Below, in pieces: positions 49,149 to 56,926 of a stretch of DNA of 64,000 bases; position 1 is the stretch's first letter; each line of letters starts with the position of its first letter. A program made the translations under genes and the position numbers. The notes below the pieces were generated by a model. The model worked only from the letters and a program-made list of their open reading frames with translations. It had not been told where the DNA came from and made no database searches. Source of the stretch: Streptomyces sp. NBC_01255 (lineage in GTDB: Bacteria; Actinomycetota; Actinomycetes; Streptomycetales; Streptomycetaceae); assembly GCF_036226445.1 (NCBI RefSeq), contig NZ_CP108474.1:4154001-4218000 (forward strand), written 5' to 3'.

Positions 49149-50750
49149 TCACTTCCGGCGGCGGGCCGTGCCGAAGATCGAGCGGCTGATCTCCCGGCCC
49201 AGCTGAGTGCCGATCGACCGGGTGAGGGATTTGAAGATCCCACTGCCCACCACCTGTTCGGCGAGCGAGGGCTCCGGCTTCGGAGCCCTCGCTCCCTGCT
49301 GTCCGGAGGCCTTCTCGGCCTTCTCGGCCTCCTTCGCCGCCGCGGCCTCCAGGGCCGCCGCCTCCGCCGCCCGCTGCTCGGCCGTCAGCCGCTCGTACGC
49401 CGACTCCCGGTCCACCGCCTCCGCGTACCGCCCGTACAGCGGCGACCCCTTCACGGCGGCGTCCAGGGCGGCCGCGTCGATCGGGCCCATCAGCGACTCG
49501 GGGGCCCGCAGCCGGGTCGCCGCCACCGGGGTCGGGGCGCCCTTCTCGCTCAGTACGGTGACCACCGCCTCGCCCGTGCCGAGCCCCGTGAGCACTTCCT
49601 CCAGGTCGTACGCGGAGTTGGGGAAGGTCCGCACGGTCGCCTTGAGGGCCTTCGCGTCGTCCGGGGTGAAGGCGCGCAGCGCGTGCTGCACCCGGTTGCC
49701 CAGCTGGGCGAGCACGTCCGAGGGGACGTCCTTCGGCGTCTGGGTCACGAGGAAGATCCCGACGCCCTTCGAGCGGATCAGCCGGACCGTCTGCGTGATC
49801 GACTCCAGGAACGCCTTCGACGCCCCCTTGAACAGCAGGTGCGCCTCGTCGAAGAAGAAGACCAGCTTCGGCTTCTCCAGATCGCCGACCTCCGGCAGGT
49901 CGTCGAAGAGGTCCGCGAGCATCCACATGAGGAAGGTCGAGAAGAGCTGCGGCTTGTCCTGCACGGCCGGCAGCTCCAGGACCGAGACGATCCCGCGCCC
50001 GTCGGCCGCCGTCCGCAGGAACGCGGCCGTGTCGAACTCCGGCTCCCCGAAGAAACCGCCCGCGCCCTGCTGCTCGAAGGCCGTGATCGACCGCAGGATC
50101 ACCCCGGCCGTCACCGTCGACAGACCGCCGATCCCCTTCAGCTCGGCCTTCCCGGTGTCCGAGACCAGGAAGGCGACGACCGCCCGCAGGTCCTTGAGGT
50201 CGACCAGTTCGAGGCCCTTGGAGTCGGCGTAGTGGAAGATCAGGCCGAGCGACTGCTCCTGCGTCTGGTTGAGCTGGAGCACCTTCGAAAGGAGTACGGG
50301 GCCGAAGCCGGTCACCGTGGCGCGCACCGGGATGCCGGGGCCGATGCCCCCGAGCCCGTAGAACTCGCAGGGGAAGCCCGTCCCCCGCCACTCCTGGCCG
50401 ACCTGGGCGGCCCGCTCCCGCACCTTCTCGCCGTCCGCCCCGGGGGCCGAGATCCCGGAGACGTCCCCCTTGACGTCGGCGAGGAAGACCGGCACGCCGT
50501 GGGTCGAGAGCTGCTCCGCGATCAGCTGGAGCGTCTTCGTCTTGCCGGTGCCGGTGGCACCGGCGACCAGACCGTGGCGGTTGAGCATCGGCAGCGGGAT
50601 GCGGACCGGCGCGTCCGGGTGACACGCGCCGTCCCAGAGGAGCGCCCCCAGATCGAGTGCGGGTCCGTCGAAGGCGTACCCGGCGGCGATCTCGGCGGCG
50701 GGCCCCGCAAGGGGTGCGGGCGGCTGTGCGCTCTGCTCACTGACGCTCAT
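49149..50750 (-). CDS. HerA-like ATPase (DUF853)
   Basis: A 533-residue P-loop ATPase of the HerA/FtsK superfamily. Walker A is GATGTGKT (64-71), with FLADVKGDVSGIS following; Walker B is LVFFFDEAHLLF; the arginine-rich tail ends in a conserved RSIGTQLGREISRSIFG block. The Ala/Glu coiled stretch at about 445-490 separates the two. Stand-alone DUF853 proteins are common in actinobacteria; there is no NurA gene nearby, so a DNA-end-resection role is not implied. It converges on the aminopeptidase gene with eight bases between stops. Confidence 0.9.
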   Translation of the reverse strand: MSVSEQSAQPPAPLAGPAAEIAAGYAFDGPALDLGALLWDGACHPDAPVRIPLPMLNRHGLVAGATGTGKTKTLQLIAEQLSTHGVPVFLADVKGDVSGISAPGADGEKVRERAAQVGQEWRGTGFPCEFYGLGGIGPGIPVRATVTGFGPVLLSKVLQLNQTQEQSLGLIFHYADSKGLELVDLKDLRAVVAFLVSDTGKAELKGIGGLSTVTAGVILRSITAFEQQGAGGFFGEPEFDTAAFLRTAADGRGIVSVLELPAVQDKPQLFSTFLMWMLADLFDDLPEVGDLEKPKLVFFFDEAHLLFKGASKAFLESITQTVRLIRSKGVGIFLVTQTPKDVPSDVLAQLGNRVQHALRAFTPDDAKALKATVRTFPNSAYDLEEVLTGLGTGEAVVTVLSEKGAPTPVAATRLRAPESLMGPIDAAALDAAVKGSPLYGRYAEAVDRESAYERLTAEQRAAEAAALEAAAAKEAEKAEKASGQQGARAPKPEPSLAEQVVGSGIFKSLTRSIGTQLGREISRSIFGTARRRK

Positions 50751-50847
50751 GACGACACCTTGATTTCGCTTTTGTCACGGTTCGCACCAGCATCGCACCG
50801 CCCTTGCGTGGCTGCGCCGGGAGCCGCTTGCCCGGTAGGCTTTCCGT

Positions 50848-51144
50848 GTGATCTTCAAGCGCATCGGAAACGGAAAGCCGTATCCCGACCACGGCCGGGA
50901 AAGCACCCGGCAGTGGGCGGACGTCGCGCCGCGCCCGGTCCGCCTCGACCAGCTGGTCACCACCAAGGGCCAGCTGGACCTGGAGACGCTGCTCGCCGAG
51001 GACTCCACCTTCTACGGCGACCTCTTCGCGCACGTCGTGAAGTGGCGCGGCGACCTCTACCTCGAGGACGGACTGCACCGCGCCGTCCGCGCGGCACTGC
51101 AGCAGCGCCAGGTGCTGCACGCCCGCGTCCTGGAACTCGACTGA
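50848..51144 (+). CDS. Conserved actinobacterial protein, possibly ParB-like
   Basis: A 98-residue protein. The stretch VRLDQLVTTKGQLDL followed by LYLEDGLHRAVRAALQQRQVLHARVLEL is reminiscent of ParB/Srx-type folds (a residue list, then DGxHRxxAA and a closing strand), but the match is weak. I recall annotation of this family as a VapB-type antitoxin; no toxin gene is adjacent. The GTG start has TAGGCT ending six bases upstream and no Shine-Dalgarno sequence, so the mRNA may be leaderless. It diverges from the HerA-like gene across 97 bp. Confidence 0.7.
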   Translation: MIFKRIGNGKPYPDHGRESTRQWADVAPRPVRLDQLVTTKGQLDLETLLAEDSTFYGDLFAHVVKWRGDLYLEDGLHRAVRAALQQRQVLHARVLELD

Positions 51145-51156
51145 CGCTCCACCGCC

Positions 51157-51177
51157 ACTGACCCTTTCGGGGTCAGT
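51157..51177 (+). terminator. Short terminator hairpin
   Basis: ACTGACCC and GGGTCAGT (8 bp, exact) around TTTCG, 12 bp after the preceding stop. Confidence 0.55.
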
Positions 51178-51248
51178 TCGCCCCCATCCGGACGCGATCA
51201 CATGATCATCAAGTAGGCATCGCCGACGGGCGGTATTACGCTGCGTTC

Positions 51249-51878
51249 ATGAGCATGCTCACACCCCCCGGAATGGGCGGAAAGTACCGCATCACGGGGG
51301 ATGTCTACCCGCGCATGCGCCGCCCCCACCGCCGGCGCCGGATCATCCTCGCGGCCGCGGCCTCCGTGGTCGTGCTCGGCGCGGCCGGCTGGGGCACGCT
51401 CCAGCTCGTCGACGTCTTCTCCGGCGACGAGGGCACGAAGACGACCGCCGGGAAGCAGACCGACTGCAAACCCGTGGCCAAGGCGACGACCCCGCCCGTG
51501 GCCGCCCTCCCGAAGCCCGGCCAGATCACGGTCAACGTCTACAACGCGACCCCGCGCAGCGGGCTCGCCAAGACGACCGCGGACGAGCTCAAGAAGCGCG
51601 GCTTCAAGATCGGCAAGGTGGGGAACGCTCCCGCCGCCTTCGACAAGAAGGTCCCCGGCGCGGGGCTGCTGCTCGGCCCGCCCGCGGCCACGAAGGGCGC
51701 CTTCCCGGTCCTCGGCACCCAGCTCAAGGGCGCCACGACCAAGACGGACACCCGGGGCACGACGGACGTGGACCTGATCATCGGGACCGCGTTCAAGACG
51801 CTGTCCCCGAAGGCGACGGCGGACGCGGCCCTGGTCGCCCTGACCAAGCCCGCGCCCGTACCGACCGGAAAGTGCTGA
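51249..51878 (+). CDS. LytR C-terminal domain membrane protein
   Basis: A 209-residue protein with a basic N-terminus (RMRRPHRRRR), one membrane helix (IILAAAASVVVLGAAGWGTLQ, about 31-51) and an outside LytR_C domain (ITVNVYNATPRSGLAKTTADELKKRGFKIGKVGNAP). It has a type II membrane topology with the domain facing the wall. LytR_C domains accompany LCP wall-polymer ligases, but this protein has no LCP catalytic domain. TACGCT ends six bases before the ATG, again suggesting a leaderless mRNA. It converges on upp. Confidence 0.88.
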   Translation: MSMLTPPGMGGKYRITGDVYPRMRRPHRRRRIILAAAASVVVLGAAGWGTLQLVDVFSGDEGTKTTAGKQTDCKPVAKATTPPVAALPKPGQITVNVYNATPRSGLAKTTADELKKRGFKIGKVGNAPAAFDKKVPGAGLLLGPPAATKGAFPVLGTQLKGATTKTDTRGTTDVDLIIGTAFKTLSPKATADAALVALTKPAPVPTGKC

Positions 51879-51893
51879 GGTACTCCTGAGGAG

Positions 51894-51960
51894 CTACTCG
51901 GCAGAGCCGGCTGCGTCCTATTCGGCGGAGCCGGCTGGGTAATTACTCGGCAGAGCCGTA
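51894..51960 (-). repeat. Three copies of the upp 3' end
   Basis: The last codons and stop of upp (51943-51960, reading TACGGCTCTGCCGAGTAA on the minus strand) are followed by two further copies (51918-51937 and 51894-51913) with TAG stops, spaced 24-25 bp. The copies are not in frame with upp. Confidence 0.85.
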
Positions 51961-52578
51961 CATGCGGTCGCCCGCGTCGCCCAGGCCCGGGACGATGTAG
52001 CCGTTCTCGTTGAGCCGCTCGTCGACCGAGGCCGTCACGACGGTCACCGGCGTGCCCGCGAGCTCGCGCTCCATGATCTCGACGCCCTCCGGGGCGGCGA
52101 GGAGCACGACCGCGGTCACGTCGTCGGCGCCGCGCTTGATCAGCTCGCGGATCGCCGCGACCAGCGTGCCGCCGGTCGCCAGCATCGGGTCCAGGACGTA
52201 CACCTGGCGGCCCGAGAGGTCCTCCGGCATCCGCGTGGCGTAGGTCGACGCCTCCAGCGTCTCCTCGTTGCGGATCATGCCCAGGAAGCCGACCTCGGCC
52301 GTCGGGAGCAGACGGACCATGCCGTCGAGCATGCCGAGCCCGGCACGCAGGATCGGGACCACCAGCGGACGCGGGTACGAGAGCTTCACACCGGTCGTGG
52401 GAGTGACGGGGGTCTCGATGTCGACCTGCTCGGTCCGCACGTCCCTGGTGGCCTCGTAGGCGAGCAGGGTGACCAGCTCGTCGGAGAGACGACGGAAGGT
52501 CGCGGAGTCCGTGCGCTTGTCGCGCAGGGTGGTGAGCTTGTGGGCGACCAGAGGGTGGTCGACGACGTGGAGACGCAT
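51943..52578 (-). CDS. upp: Uracil phosphoribosyltransferase
   Basis: A 211-residue salvage enzyme making UMP from uracil and PRPP. It has the PRPP loop DPMLATGGT (130-138), the N-terminal [38 protein letters not shown] and the uracil-contacting end [18 protein letters not shown]. The length is standard. TACTGT ends six bases before the ATG with no Shine-Dalgarno sequence, so the transcript is probably leaderless. It is divergent from a small Arg-rich protein gene and converges on the LytR_C gene. Confidence 0.97.
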   Translation of the reverse strand: MRLHVVDHPLVAHKLTTLRDKRTDSATFRRLSDELVTLLAYEATRDVRTEQVDIETPVTPTTGVKLSYPRPLVVPILRAGLGMLDGMVRLLPTAEVGFLGMIRNEETLEASTYATRMPEDLSGRQVYVLDPMLATGGTLVAAIRELIKRGADDVTAVVLLAAPEGVEIMERELAGTPVTVVTASVDERLNENGYIVPGLGDAGDRMYGSAE

Positions 52579-52670
52579 GACTCAACAGTAGCCCGCCGCG
52601 CACTGGCGTCGACCCACGCCGCTGGGGGAAGGTGGGGGCACAGGGACCCAGCGATGGGGTGGTGTGGCCG

Positions 52671-52880
52671 ATGCCCGACCTGGAAGAACCGGCCGAGGAA
52701 GCCGCCGAGGGGGCGGCCGACCAGCCGGCACCGGAGACCGACGCGCAGCGCCGCAGGCGCCGCGCCCAGTTCCTCCGCGAGCTGAACGAGGCGAAGGCGC
52801 TGCGCGAGCGCGTACAGCCGCGGCGCGCCCGGGCCGCACGGATGCGCCAGGCCATGCGTATGCGGACCTTCCGCTGGTGA
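52671..52880 (+). CDS. Small Arg-rich conserved protein
   Basis: A 69-residue protein with an acidic N-terminus (MPDLEEPAEEAAEGAADQP) and a strongly basic, helical C-terminus (AQRRRRRAQFLRELNEAK and ARAARMRQAMRMRTFRW). The charge split suggests a nucleic-acid or protein-binding helix. The ATG is the start that removes an improbable upstream extension. It lies 92 bp from upp, and I recall such a gene in this position in Streptomyces; no function is known to me. Confidence 0.65.
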   Translation: MPDLEEPAEEAAEGAADQPAPETDAQRRRRRAQFLRELNEAKALRERVQPRRARAARMRQAMRMRTFRW

Positions 52881-53084
52881 GAACACCCGGCGCGGCCCGC
52901 CGTGCGCCCCCTGTGTGCGCCGGGGTCGCACGCCCGCCCGATGGCGGTGCCCTTCAGACTGATGCACGACGCAAGAGCCGAAGACCTCTCCTGAGCGCCC
53001 TGTTTCTGTCACGATGCCGATTGGGCGGGGCATCGGAAGCGCGCCGCCGGAACGTCACACCTCTGATCAGTGGGAGAGAGTCAG

Positions 53085-53624
53085 GTGTACATCGCCGCAC
53101 TGCTCGCGCGCACCGAAGACGGGTGGGAAGCGAGCGACACGGAGCTCGACGACGTGGAGACCCTGTCGGATCTGGCCGAGCTCGCCCGTGAGGCCTCGGA
53201 CGACGACACGGTGATCGTCTACATCGAGCAGGAGGACGCGTGGTTCGGGATCGTCCGGATCGAGGGTGAGGAAGACCCTCGGATCTACGTCTCGGACGGC
53301 GCCGCCGCCGCCCGTTCCTCGTACGGGGAGATCCTCACCCGGGAGATCCTCGGCGACGACCTCGACGCCGAGCTCGACGAGCTGGAGTCGCTGGACCTGG
53401 ACGGCACGGAGGACGGGGAGCCCCTCGTCGACGATGCCGACGATGACGACGACGAGCGGGCCGGCGCGGCCGCGGAGGCCGTGCCGTCCGCTCCCGTGGG
53501 CGACGCGCTGGTCCTCGCGGACCTCGGCCTCTCGGAGCGGGAGCTCCGGGGGCTCGACAGCGACGCGCTCGCGGTGATCGCGGACGCGCTGGGCGCCGCG
53601 GAGGTCCTGGAGGCCGTCCGCTAG
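53085..53624 (+). CDS. tRNA adenosine deaminase-associated protein
   Basis: A 179-residue acidic protein, always found next to tadA in actinomycetes. The N-terminus YIAALLARTEDGWEASDTELDD and AWFGIVRIEGEEDPRIYVSDG are its usual features, followed by an acidic Asp-rich linker (ADDDDDERAG) and a helical C-terminus (LADLGLSERELRGLDSDALAVIADALG). The GTG at 53085 is preferred because GGGAGAGAG lies about five bases upstream. Its stop overlaps the tadA GTG by one base (TAGTG). The role is unknown beyond this linkage. Confidence 0.88.
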   Translation: MYIAALLARTEDGWEASDTELDDVETLSDLAELAREASDDDTVIVYIEQEDAWFGIVRIEGEEDPRIYVSDGAAAARSSYGEILTREILGDDLDAELDELESLDLDGTEDGEPLVDDADDDDDERAGAAAEAVPSAPVGDALVLADLGLSERELRGLDSDALAVIADALGAAEVLEAVR

Positions 53625-54202
53625 TGACCCACGCCGTACCTGTCCCCGACCCCGGCGCCGGCCCCGTACCGACGCCGGGTGCCGACCCCGTATCGACGCC
53701 GGGTGCCGATCCCGTATCGACGCCCGTCGCCGACCCCGTACGGGACCCCGTAAGGGACCCCTGGCGGGACGCCATGCGGCTCGCTCTCGCCGAGGCCGAC
53801 GCGGCCGCGCCCGCCGGTGACGTACCGGTCGGCGCGGTCGTGCTCGGCCCGGACGGCACGGTCCTCGCCCGCGCGCACAACGAACGGGAGGCGGCCGGCG
53901 ACCCGACCGCCCACGCCGAGGTCCTCGCCCTGCGGCGGGCGGCCGCGGCGACCGGGGAGTGGCGCCTGACGGGGTGCACGCTCGTCGTCACCCTGGAGCC
54001 GTGCGTGATGTGCGCGGGCGCCCTCGTCCAGTCGCGGGTCGAGCGGGTGGTGTTCGGCGCGCTCGACGAGAAGGCGGGCGCGGCGGGCTCGCTCTGGGAC
54101 CTCGTACGGGACCGGCGGCTCAACCACCGCCCCGAGGTGATCCACGGCGTGCTCGGCGAGGAGTGCGCGGAGCAGCTGACGGCCTTCTTCCGCACCCGCT
54201 GA
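53624..54202 (+). CDS. tadA: tRNA-specific adenosine deaminase (or related nucleoside deaminase)
   Basis: A 192-residue cytidine/deoxycytidylate-type deaminase that converts A34 to inosine in tRNA-Arg(ACG). The zinc site is HAE (97-99) and PCVMC (Cys127 and Cys130), and Glu99 is the proton shuttle. The catalytic domain starts near residue 47 (PWRDAMRLALAEA). The preceding 46 residues are a repeat-derived extension (GADPVSTP copies) absent from typical TadA. The GTG start is coupled to the preceding stop; an ATG at codon 51 could start a core-only protein but would lose the first helix. Confidence 0.92.
   Translation: MTHAVPVPDPGAGPVPTPGADPVSTPGADPVSTPVADPVRDPVRDPWRDAMRLALAEADAAAPAGDVPVGAVVLGPDGTVLARAHNEREAAGDPTAHAEVLALRRAAAATGEWRLTGCTLVVTLEPCVMCAGALVQSRVERVVFGALDEKAGAAGSLWDLVRDRRLNHRPEVIHGVLGEECAEQLTAFFRTR
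53647..53742 (+). repeat. In-frame 24-bp repeat in the tadA N-terminus
   Basis: Two near-perfect copies of GACGCCGGGTGCCGACCCCG plus TATC, flanked on each side by a more degenerate copy, encode TPGADPVS repeats. Confidence 0.88.
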
Positions 54203-54269
54203 CACCCCTCCTGACCTCGCCGGGGATACGGATTTCATCGCAGCGCCAGTTTCGGCTAAGCTCTCTCTC

Positions 54270-54354
54270 GGTAGCGTGTCCGAGCGGCCGAAGGAGCTCG
54301 CCTCGAAAGCGAGTGTGGCGCAAGTCACCGAGGGTTCAAATCCCTCCGCTACCG
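54270..54354 (+). tRNA. tRNA-Ser, anticodon CGA
   Basis: Acceptor GGTAGCG/CGCTACC, anticodon arm CTCGC-CTCGAAA-GCGAG with anticodon CGA (reads UCG), a long variable arm (TGTGGCGCAAGTCACC), T-arm GAGGG-TTCAAAT-CCCTC and discriminator G. CCA is not encoded. It lies after tadA with its own terminator downstream. Confidence 0.97.
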
Positions 54355-54362
54355 CTCTTGGG

Positions 54363-54408
54363 AACCGCCCCTGACCTGTGAAGAACAGGTCAGGGGCGGT
54401 TTCATTTT
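54363..54408. terminator. Terminator after tRNA-Ser(CGA)
   Basis: AACCGCCCCTGACCTGT and its complement (17 bp) around GAAGA, followed by TTCATTTT, one of the few terminators here with a real T-tract. It can also stop the converging gene at 54418. Confidence 0.9.
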
Positions 54409-54417
54409 GACGCGACG

Positions 54418-54864
54418 TCAGTGGGTCGGGTCCGGAGCGAATGCCTGGGCGACGGCGAGGCTGTCCTCGTAGACGTGGTGGCGGGTGACCAGGCCGTCCT
54501 CGACGGTGAGGTGCAGGGCGAAGCGGGCGCGGTACGGGCGTCCGGTGGTGCGGGCCGTCTGGCGGATCTCGCCGAGGACGATCGCGTCGTCGCCGTCGAC
54601 GAGGATGCGTTCGATCCGGGTGTCGGCGGCGCCGGGGACGTGGTGCTCGGCGATCTCGCGGTAGTGGGCGGCCGCGTCGGCGCGCGAGGACCGGTGGCGG
54701 ATCCACGGCGTGGCGGGTCGTCCGTGTTCGGCCTCCGGCCAGTCCAGCTTCCAGTCGCCGTGCTCCGCGTAGAGCTCGGCGATCTTCTCGGGATCGCCCT
54801 CCCCGATGCGGCGCAGCAGATCCTCCAGGACGGCACGGGTGGTCGCGGGCGCGGGTGTGGTCAT
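54418..54864 (-). CDS. NTF2-like/SnoaL-type protein
   Basis: A 148-residue protein with an NTF2-like cone fold signature: TRAVLEDLLRRIGEGDPEKIAELYAEHGDW at the start, then IERILVDGDDAIVLGEI and FALHLTVEDGLVTRHHVYEDSLAVAQAF. Such proteins are small isomerases, cyclases or ligand-binding proteins, and the sequence does not decide. ATG follows GAGGAG. It lies 37 bp after the quinone oxidoreductase gene on the same strand, so the two are probably one operon regulated by the divergent ArsR protein. Confidence 0.88.
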   Translation of the reverse strand: MTTPAPATTRAVLEDLLRRIGEGDPEKIAELYAEHGDWKLDWPEAEHGRPATPWIRHRSSRADAAAHYREIAEHHVPGAADTRIERILVDGDDAIVLGEIRQTARTTGRPYRARFALHLTVEDGLVTRHHVYEDSLAVAQAFAPDPTH

Positions 54865-54901
54865 CGTCTTCTCCTCGTGTGCACGGGTCCGGGGGTGGGG
54901 C

Positions 54902-55894
54902 TCAGGCACGGGCCGGGTGCTCGGCGATCCTGAGCAGGAGCTTTCCGGTGCTCGCCCGTGAGGCCATCAGCCGGTGCGCCTCGGCCGCCTCGGAGAGGGC
55001 GAACTCGGCGGTGACGGGCAGGGTGACCGTGCCGTCGGCGACCTTCGCGAACGCCCGCTCGGAGAGGGAGCGCAGGGCTTCGGGGGCGGTGCCGGCGAGC
55101 GCCAGGATCGAGAAGCCGCCGACCGAGATCCCTGCGGGGTAGAGCTCGGGCTGGCCCACGCTCCAGGGAGCGGCCGCGCCGGCGTTGCCGAAGGAGACCA
55201 AGCGGCCGAAGAGGGCGAGGGATGCCAGGGAAACCTTCAGGGTCGAGCCGCCGACGGGGTCGAGGGCGACGTCGACGCCGCGGCCGCCGGTCGCGGTGCG
55301 GACGCCGTCCTGGAAGTCGTCGCCGAGGAAGACGTCGTCGTAGCCGTGGGCGAGGGCGTGTGCGGCCTTGGCCCGCGACGACACGACGCCGTACACCGCG
55401 CTCATGCCCGCGTCCTTCGCCAACTGGCCCACCACGGTGCCGATTCCGCCGGCCGCGCCGTGGACGAGGAGTGTCTCGCCCGGCCGGACCCTGGCCACCT
55501 CGTGGAGCAGGGCGTAGGCCGTCGGGAGCACGGTGGGCAGGGTCGCGCCCGTGCGGAGGTCGACTCCGGACGGCAGGGGGAGGACGGTGGCCGCGTCGGT
55601 CACGACGACCTCCGCGTAGGCGCCGCCGTCGGTCAGCGCGGTCACCTCCTGGCCGACGGCGAGGCCGACGACGTCCGGGCCGAGCGCCCGCACACGGCCG
55701 GAGACCTCCAGACCGGGGCGGAAGGGCAGGGCCGGCACGCGGTAGCCCTCGGCCCGCGCCTTCAGGTCGGCGAAGTTCACGCCGGCGTAGGAGACGTCGA
55801 TGCTCACCTGGCCAGGGCCGGGTGCGGGAACGTCGGTCTCCACCACCTTGAGGACTTCGGGACCGCCGTACTCACCCAGTTCGATCGCGCGCAT
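54902..55894 (-). CDS. Zinc-free quinone oxidoreductase (MDR family)
   Basis: A 330-residue NADPH-dependent reductase: MRAIELGEYGGPEVLKVVE at the start, YAGVNFADLKARAEGY, LPFRPGLEVSGRVRALG, the cofactor motif LLVHGAAGGIGTVVGQLAK and FGNAGAAAPW. Zinc ligands are absent. The ATG follows GGGAGG. It diverges from an ArsR-type gene and leads the two-gene operon with the NTF2-like protein. The pairing of this reductase with ArsR and SnoaL-like proteins suggests detoxification of a small enone or quinone. Confidence 0.92.
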   Translation of the reverse strand: MRAIELGEYGGPEVLKVVETDVPAPGPGQVSIDVSYAGVNFADLKARAEGYRVPALPFRPGLEVSGRVRALGPDVVGLAVGQEVTALTDGGAYAEVVVTDAATVLPLPSGVDLRTGATLPTVLPTAYALLHEVARVRPGETLLVHGAAGGIGTVVGQLAKDAGMSAVYGVVSSRAKAAHALAHGYDDVFLGDDFQDGVRTATGGRGVDVALDPVGGSTLKVSLASLALFGRLVSFGNAGAAAPWSVGQPELYPAGISVGGFSILALAGTAPEALRSLSERAFAKVADGTVTLPVTAEFALSEAAEAHRLMASRASTGKLLLRIAEHPARA

Positions 55895-55915
55895 GCGTCA
55901 CACCTCCCGCTCGAC

Positions 55916-55966
55916 TGTTCAATGAAAAGCGAACACTCGGGACTGTATGATCTCCATCGAACACTC
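55916..55966. promoter_or_regulatory. ArsR operator candidates and promoter
   Basis: TGTTC (55916-55920) with GAACA (55931-55935) forms an inverted repeat with a 10-bp spacer. GAACACTC occurs twice in direct orientation (55931-55938 and 55959-55966). TATGAT (55946-55951) between them is a plausible -10 for the ArsR gene. Confidence 0.55.
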
Positions 55967-55997
55967 CGCAAGTCTCCTTTCCCCGACGGAGGGCACC

Positions 55998-56339
55998 ATG
56001 AGCGCGAGCAGCCACCGGACCGCCCCCCAGCACACGCACCCCGACGACGTTCCCCTGCTGACGGCCCTCGCCGCCCTCGCCGACCCCGTGCGCCTCACCC
56101 TCGTACGGGAGCTGGCCGGCTCCACCGACTGGGCGCGCACGTGCAGCAGCTTCGACGTACCCGTGGGCAAAGCGGCCCTCAGCCACCACTTCGCGGTGCT
56201 GCGCGCGGCCGGACTCGTCGAGAGCCGGGACGAGGGGCCTCGCCGGGTCAACCGCCTGCGCCGCACCGAGTTCGACCACCGGTTCCCCGGCCTTCTCGCC
56301 CTCGCCCTCCGCCTCGAAGACCCTCTCCCCCGGCGCTGA
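55998..56339 (+). CDS. ArsR-family regulator
   Basis: A 113-residue winged-helix repressor: ALAALADPVRLTLVRELAGS, a Cys-containing loop ARTCSSFDVPVGKAALSHHFAVLRAAGLVESRDEGPRRVN, and a short C-terminus. Only one Cys is present, so a classical arsenic or zinc Cys site is unlikely; it more resembles the quinone-linked ArsR-type repressors. ATG follows GGAGGG. It diverges from the quinone oxidoreductase operon. A tandem repeat and terminator follow its stop. Confidence 0.92.
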   Translation: MSASSHRTAPQHTHPDDVPLLTALAALADPVRLTLVRELAGSTDWARTCSSFDVPVGKAALSHHFAVLRAAGLVESRDEGPRRVNRLRRTEFDHRFPGLLALALRLEDPLPRR

Positions 56340-56358
56340 CGGGAGCCGGTCGCCACGT

Positions 56359-56423
56359 CGCACGGGAACGGCGTACGGGAACGGCGCAAGGGAACGGCGT
56401 ACGGCAAAGGCGCACGGGAAAGG
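56359..56423. repeat. Five 13-bp tandem units after the ArsR gene
   Basis: CGCACGGGAACGG, CGTACGGGAACGG, CGCAAGGGAACGG, CGTACGGCAAAGG and CGCACGGGAAAGG in direct succession, running straight into the terminator stem. The 413-bp spacer 56340-56752 otherwise holds two hairpin regions and, from 56511 to about 56680, nothing I can name. Confidence 0.93.
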
Positions 56424-56458
56424 CCCCGGTCCGCGCTCGGGGCGCGGGCCGGGGCCTT
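56420..56458 (+). terminator. ArsR gene terminator
   Basis: AAGGCCCCGGTCCGCG pairs with CGCGGGCCGGGGCCTT (16 bp, one G-U) over a seven-base loop, then TCTCC. It is fused to the last unit of the 13-bp repeat array. Confidence 0.75.
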
Positions 56459-56469
56459 CTCCGTAGGAC

Positions 56470-56510
56470 GGGGGGAACGGCATCGGGGGGACAAGCCGTT
56501 CCCCCCGATG
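56470..56510. other. Two mutually exclusive hairpins
   Basis: CCCCCC (56501-56506) can pair in two ways: GGGGGGAACGGC (56470-56481) with GCCGTTCCCCCC (56495-56506), or CATCGGGGGG (56481-56490) with CCCCCCGATG (56501-56510). Both are perfect stems of 12 and 10 bp. The layout resembles an attenuator, but no leader peptide or ligand motif was seen, and the next gene starts about 240 bp downstream. Confidence 0.6.
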
Positions 56511-56752
56511 AGAACCGGACCAACAAGTCCTGCGCCGCAGTCAGGGGGGAAGCTGGCGGCGCGGACCCCGCAGTGCGGGCCGGTTCCGGAAGCCCTTCGG
56601 ATTCCTGCCAGATCCTCCGGGCTCGACATCCATACTGCTCGCCCGTCACTCTTCCGGGGGGCGGCGAAAGGCCTCGATCTCCGGGTCCTTGGTCCATAAA
56701 GGCTCGGTTAGAGTGGCGCGATCGTACGGCGGGGACAGGGGAGGGCTGAGCA

Positions 56753-56917
56753 ATGGGGCAAGCGAGGAAGATCGCGCTGTACGCGGTCGCGGTCTTTGTG
56801 CTGTACACGATCATCAACTCCCCCGAGCGGGCGGCCGATCTCGTGGGAGTAGGGTTCGAAGGCATTGCCAGCGCTGCCCAGGGCGTCGGCGAGTTCATGA
56901 CCGAACTCATCAACTAG
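56753..56917 (+). CDS. 54-residue membrane protein
   Basis: A short gene: MGQARKIALYAVAVFVLYTII gives one membrane helix with a positive start (N-in), followed by NSPERAADLVGVGFEG and an amphipathic end GVGEFMTELIN. The ATG follows AGGGGAGGG. TAGAGT (56709-56714) is a possible -10, with a rather close TTGG upstream. The stop lies nine bases before the GTG of the Dabb gene, whose ribosome site AGGAG overlaps the stop, so the two are translated together. Function unknown. Confidence 0.7.
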   Translation: MGQARKIALYAVAVFVLYTIINSPERAADLVGVGFEGIASAAQGVGEFMTELIN

Positions 56918-56926
56918 GAGCCCTTC

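Noticed and set aside
47557..50625. A 1022-codon minus-strand frame covering the HerA-like and aminopeptidase genes
   Set aside because: It has no domain and runs across two genes in other frames. The P-loop, Walker B and zinc ligands are found only in the chosen frames.
49149..50750. HerA-NurA DNA processing or HerA-type defence system
   Set aside because: No NurA, DUF4297, Sir2 or other effector gene is adjacent; the neighbours are an aminopeptidase and a small protein, and the stand-alone DUF853 gene is common in actinomycetes.
50848..51144. Toxin-antitoxin module
   Set aside because: I recall VapB-type annotation for this family, but the protein lacks a clear AbrB or ribbon-helix-helix motif, and no small PIN or other toxin gene lies beside it.
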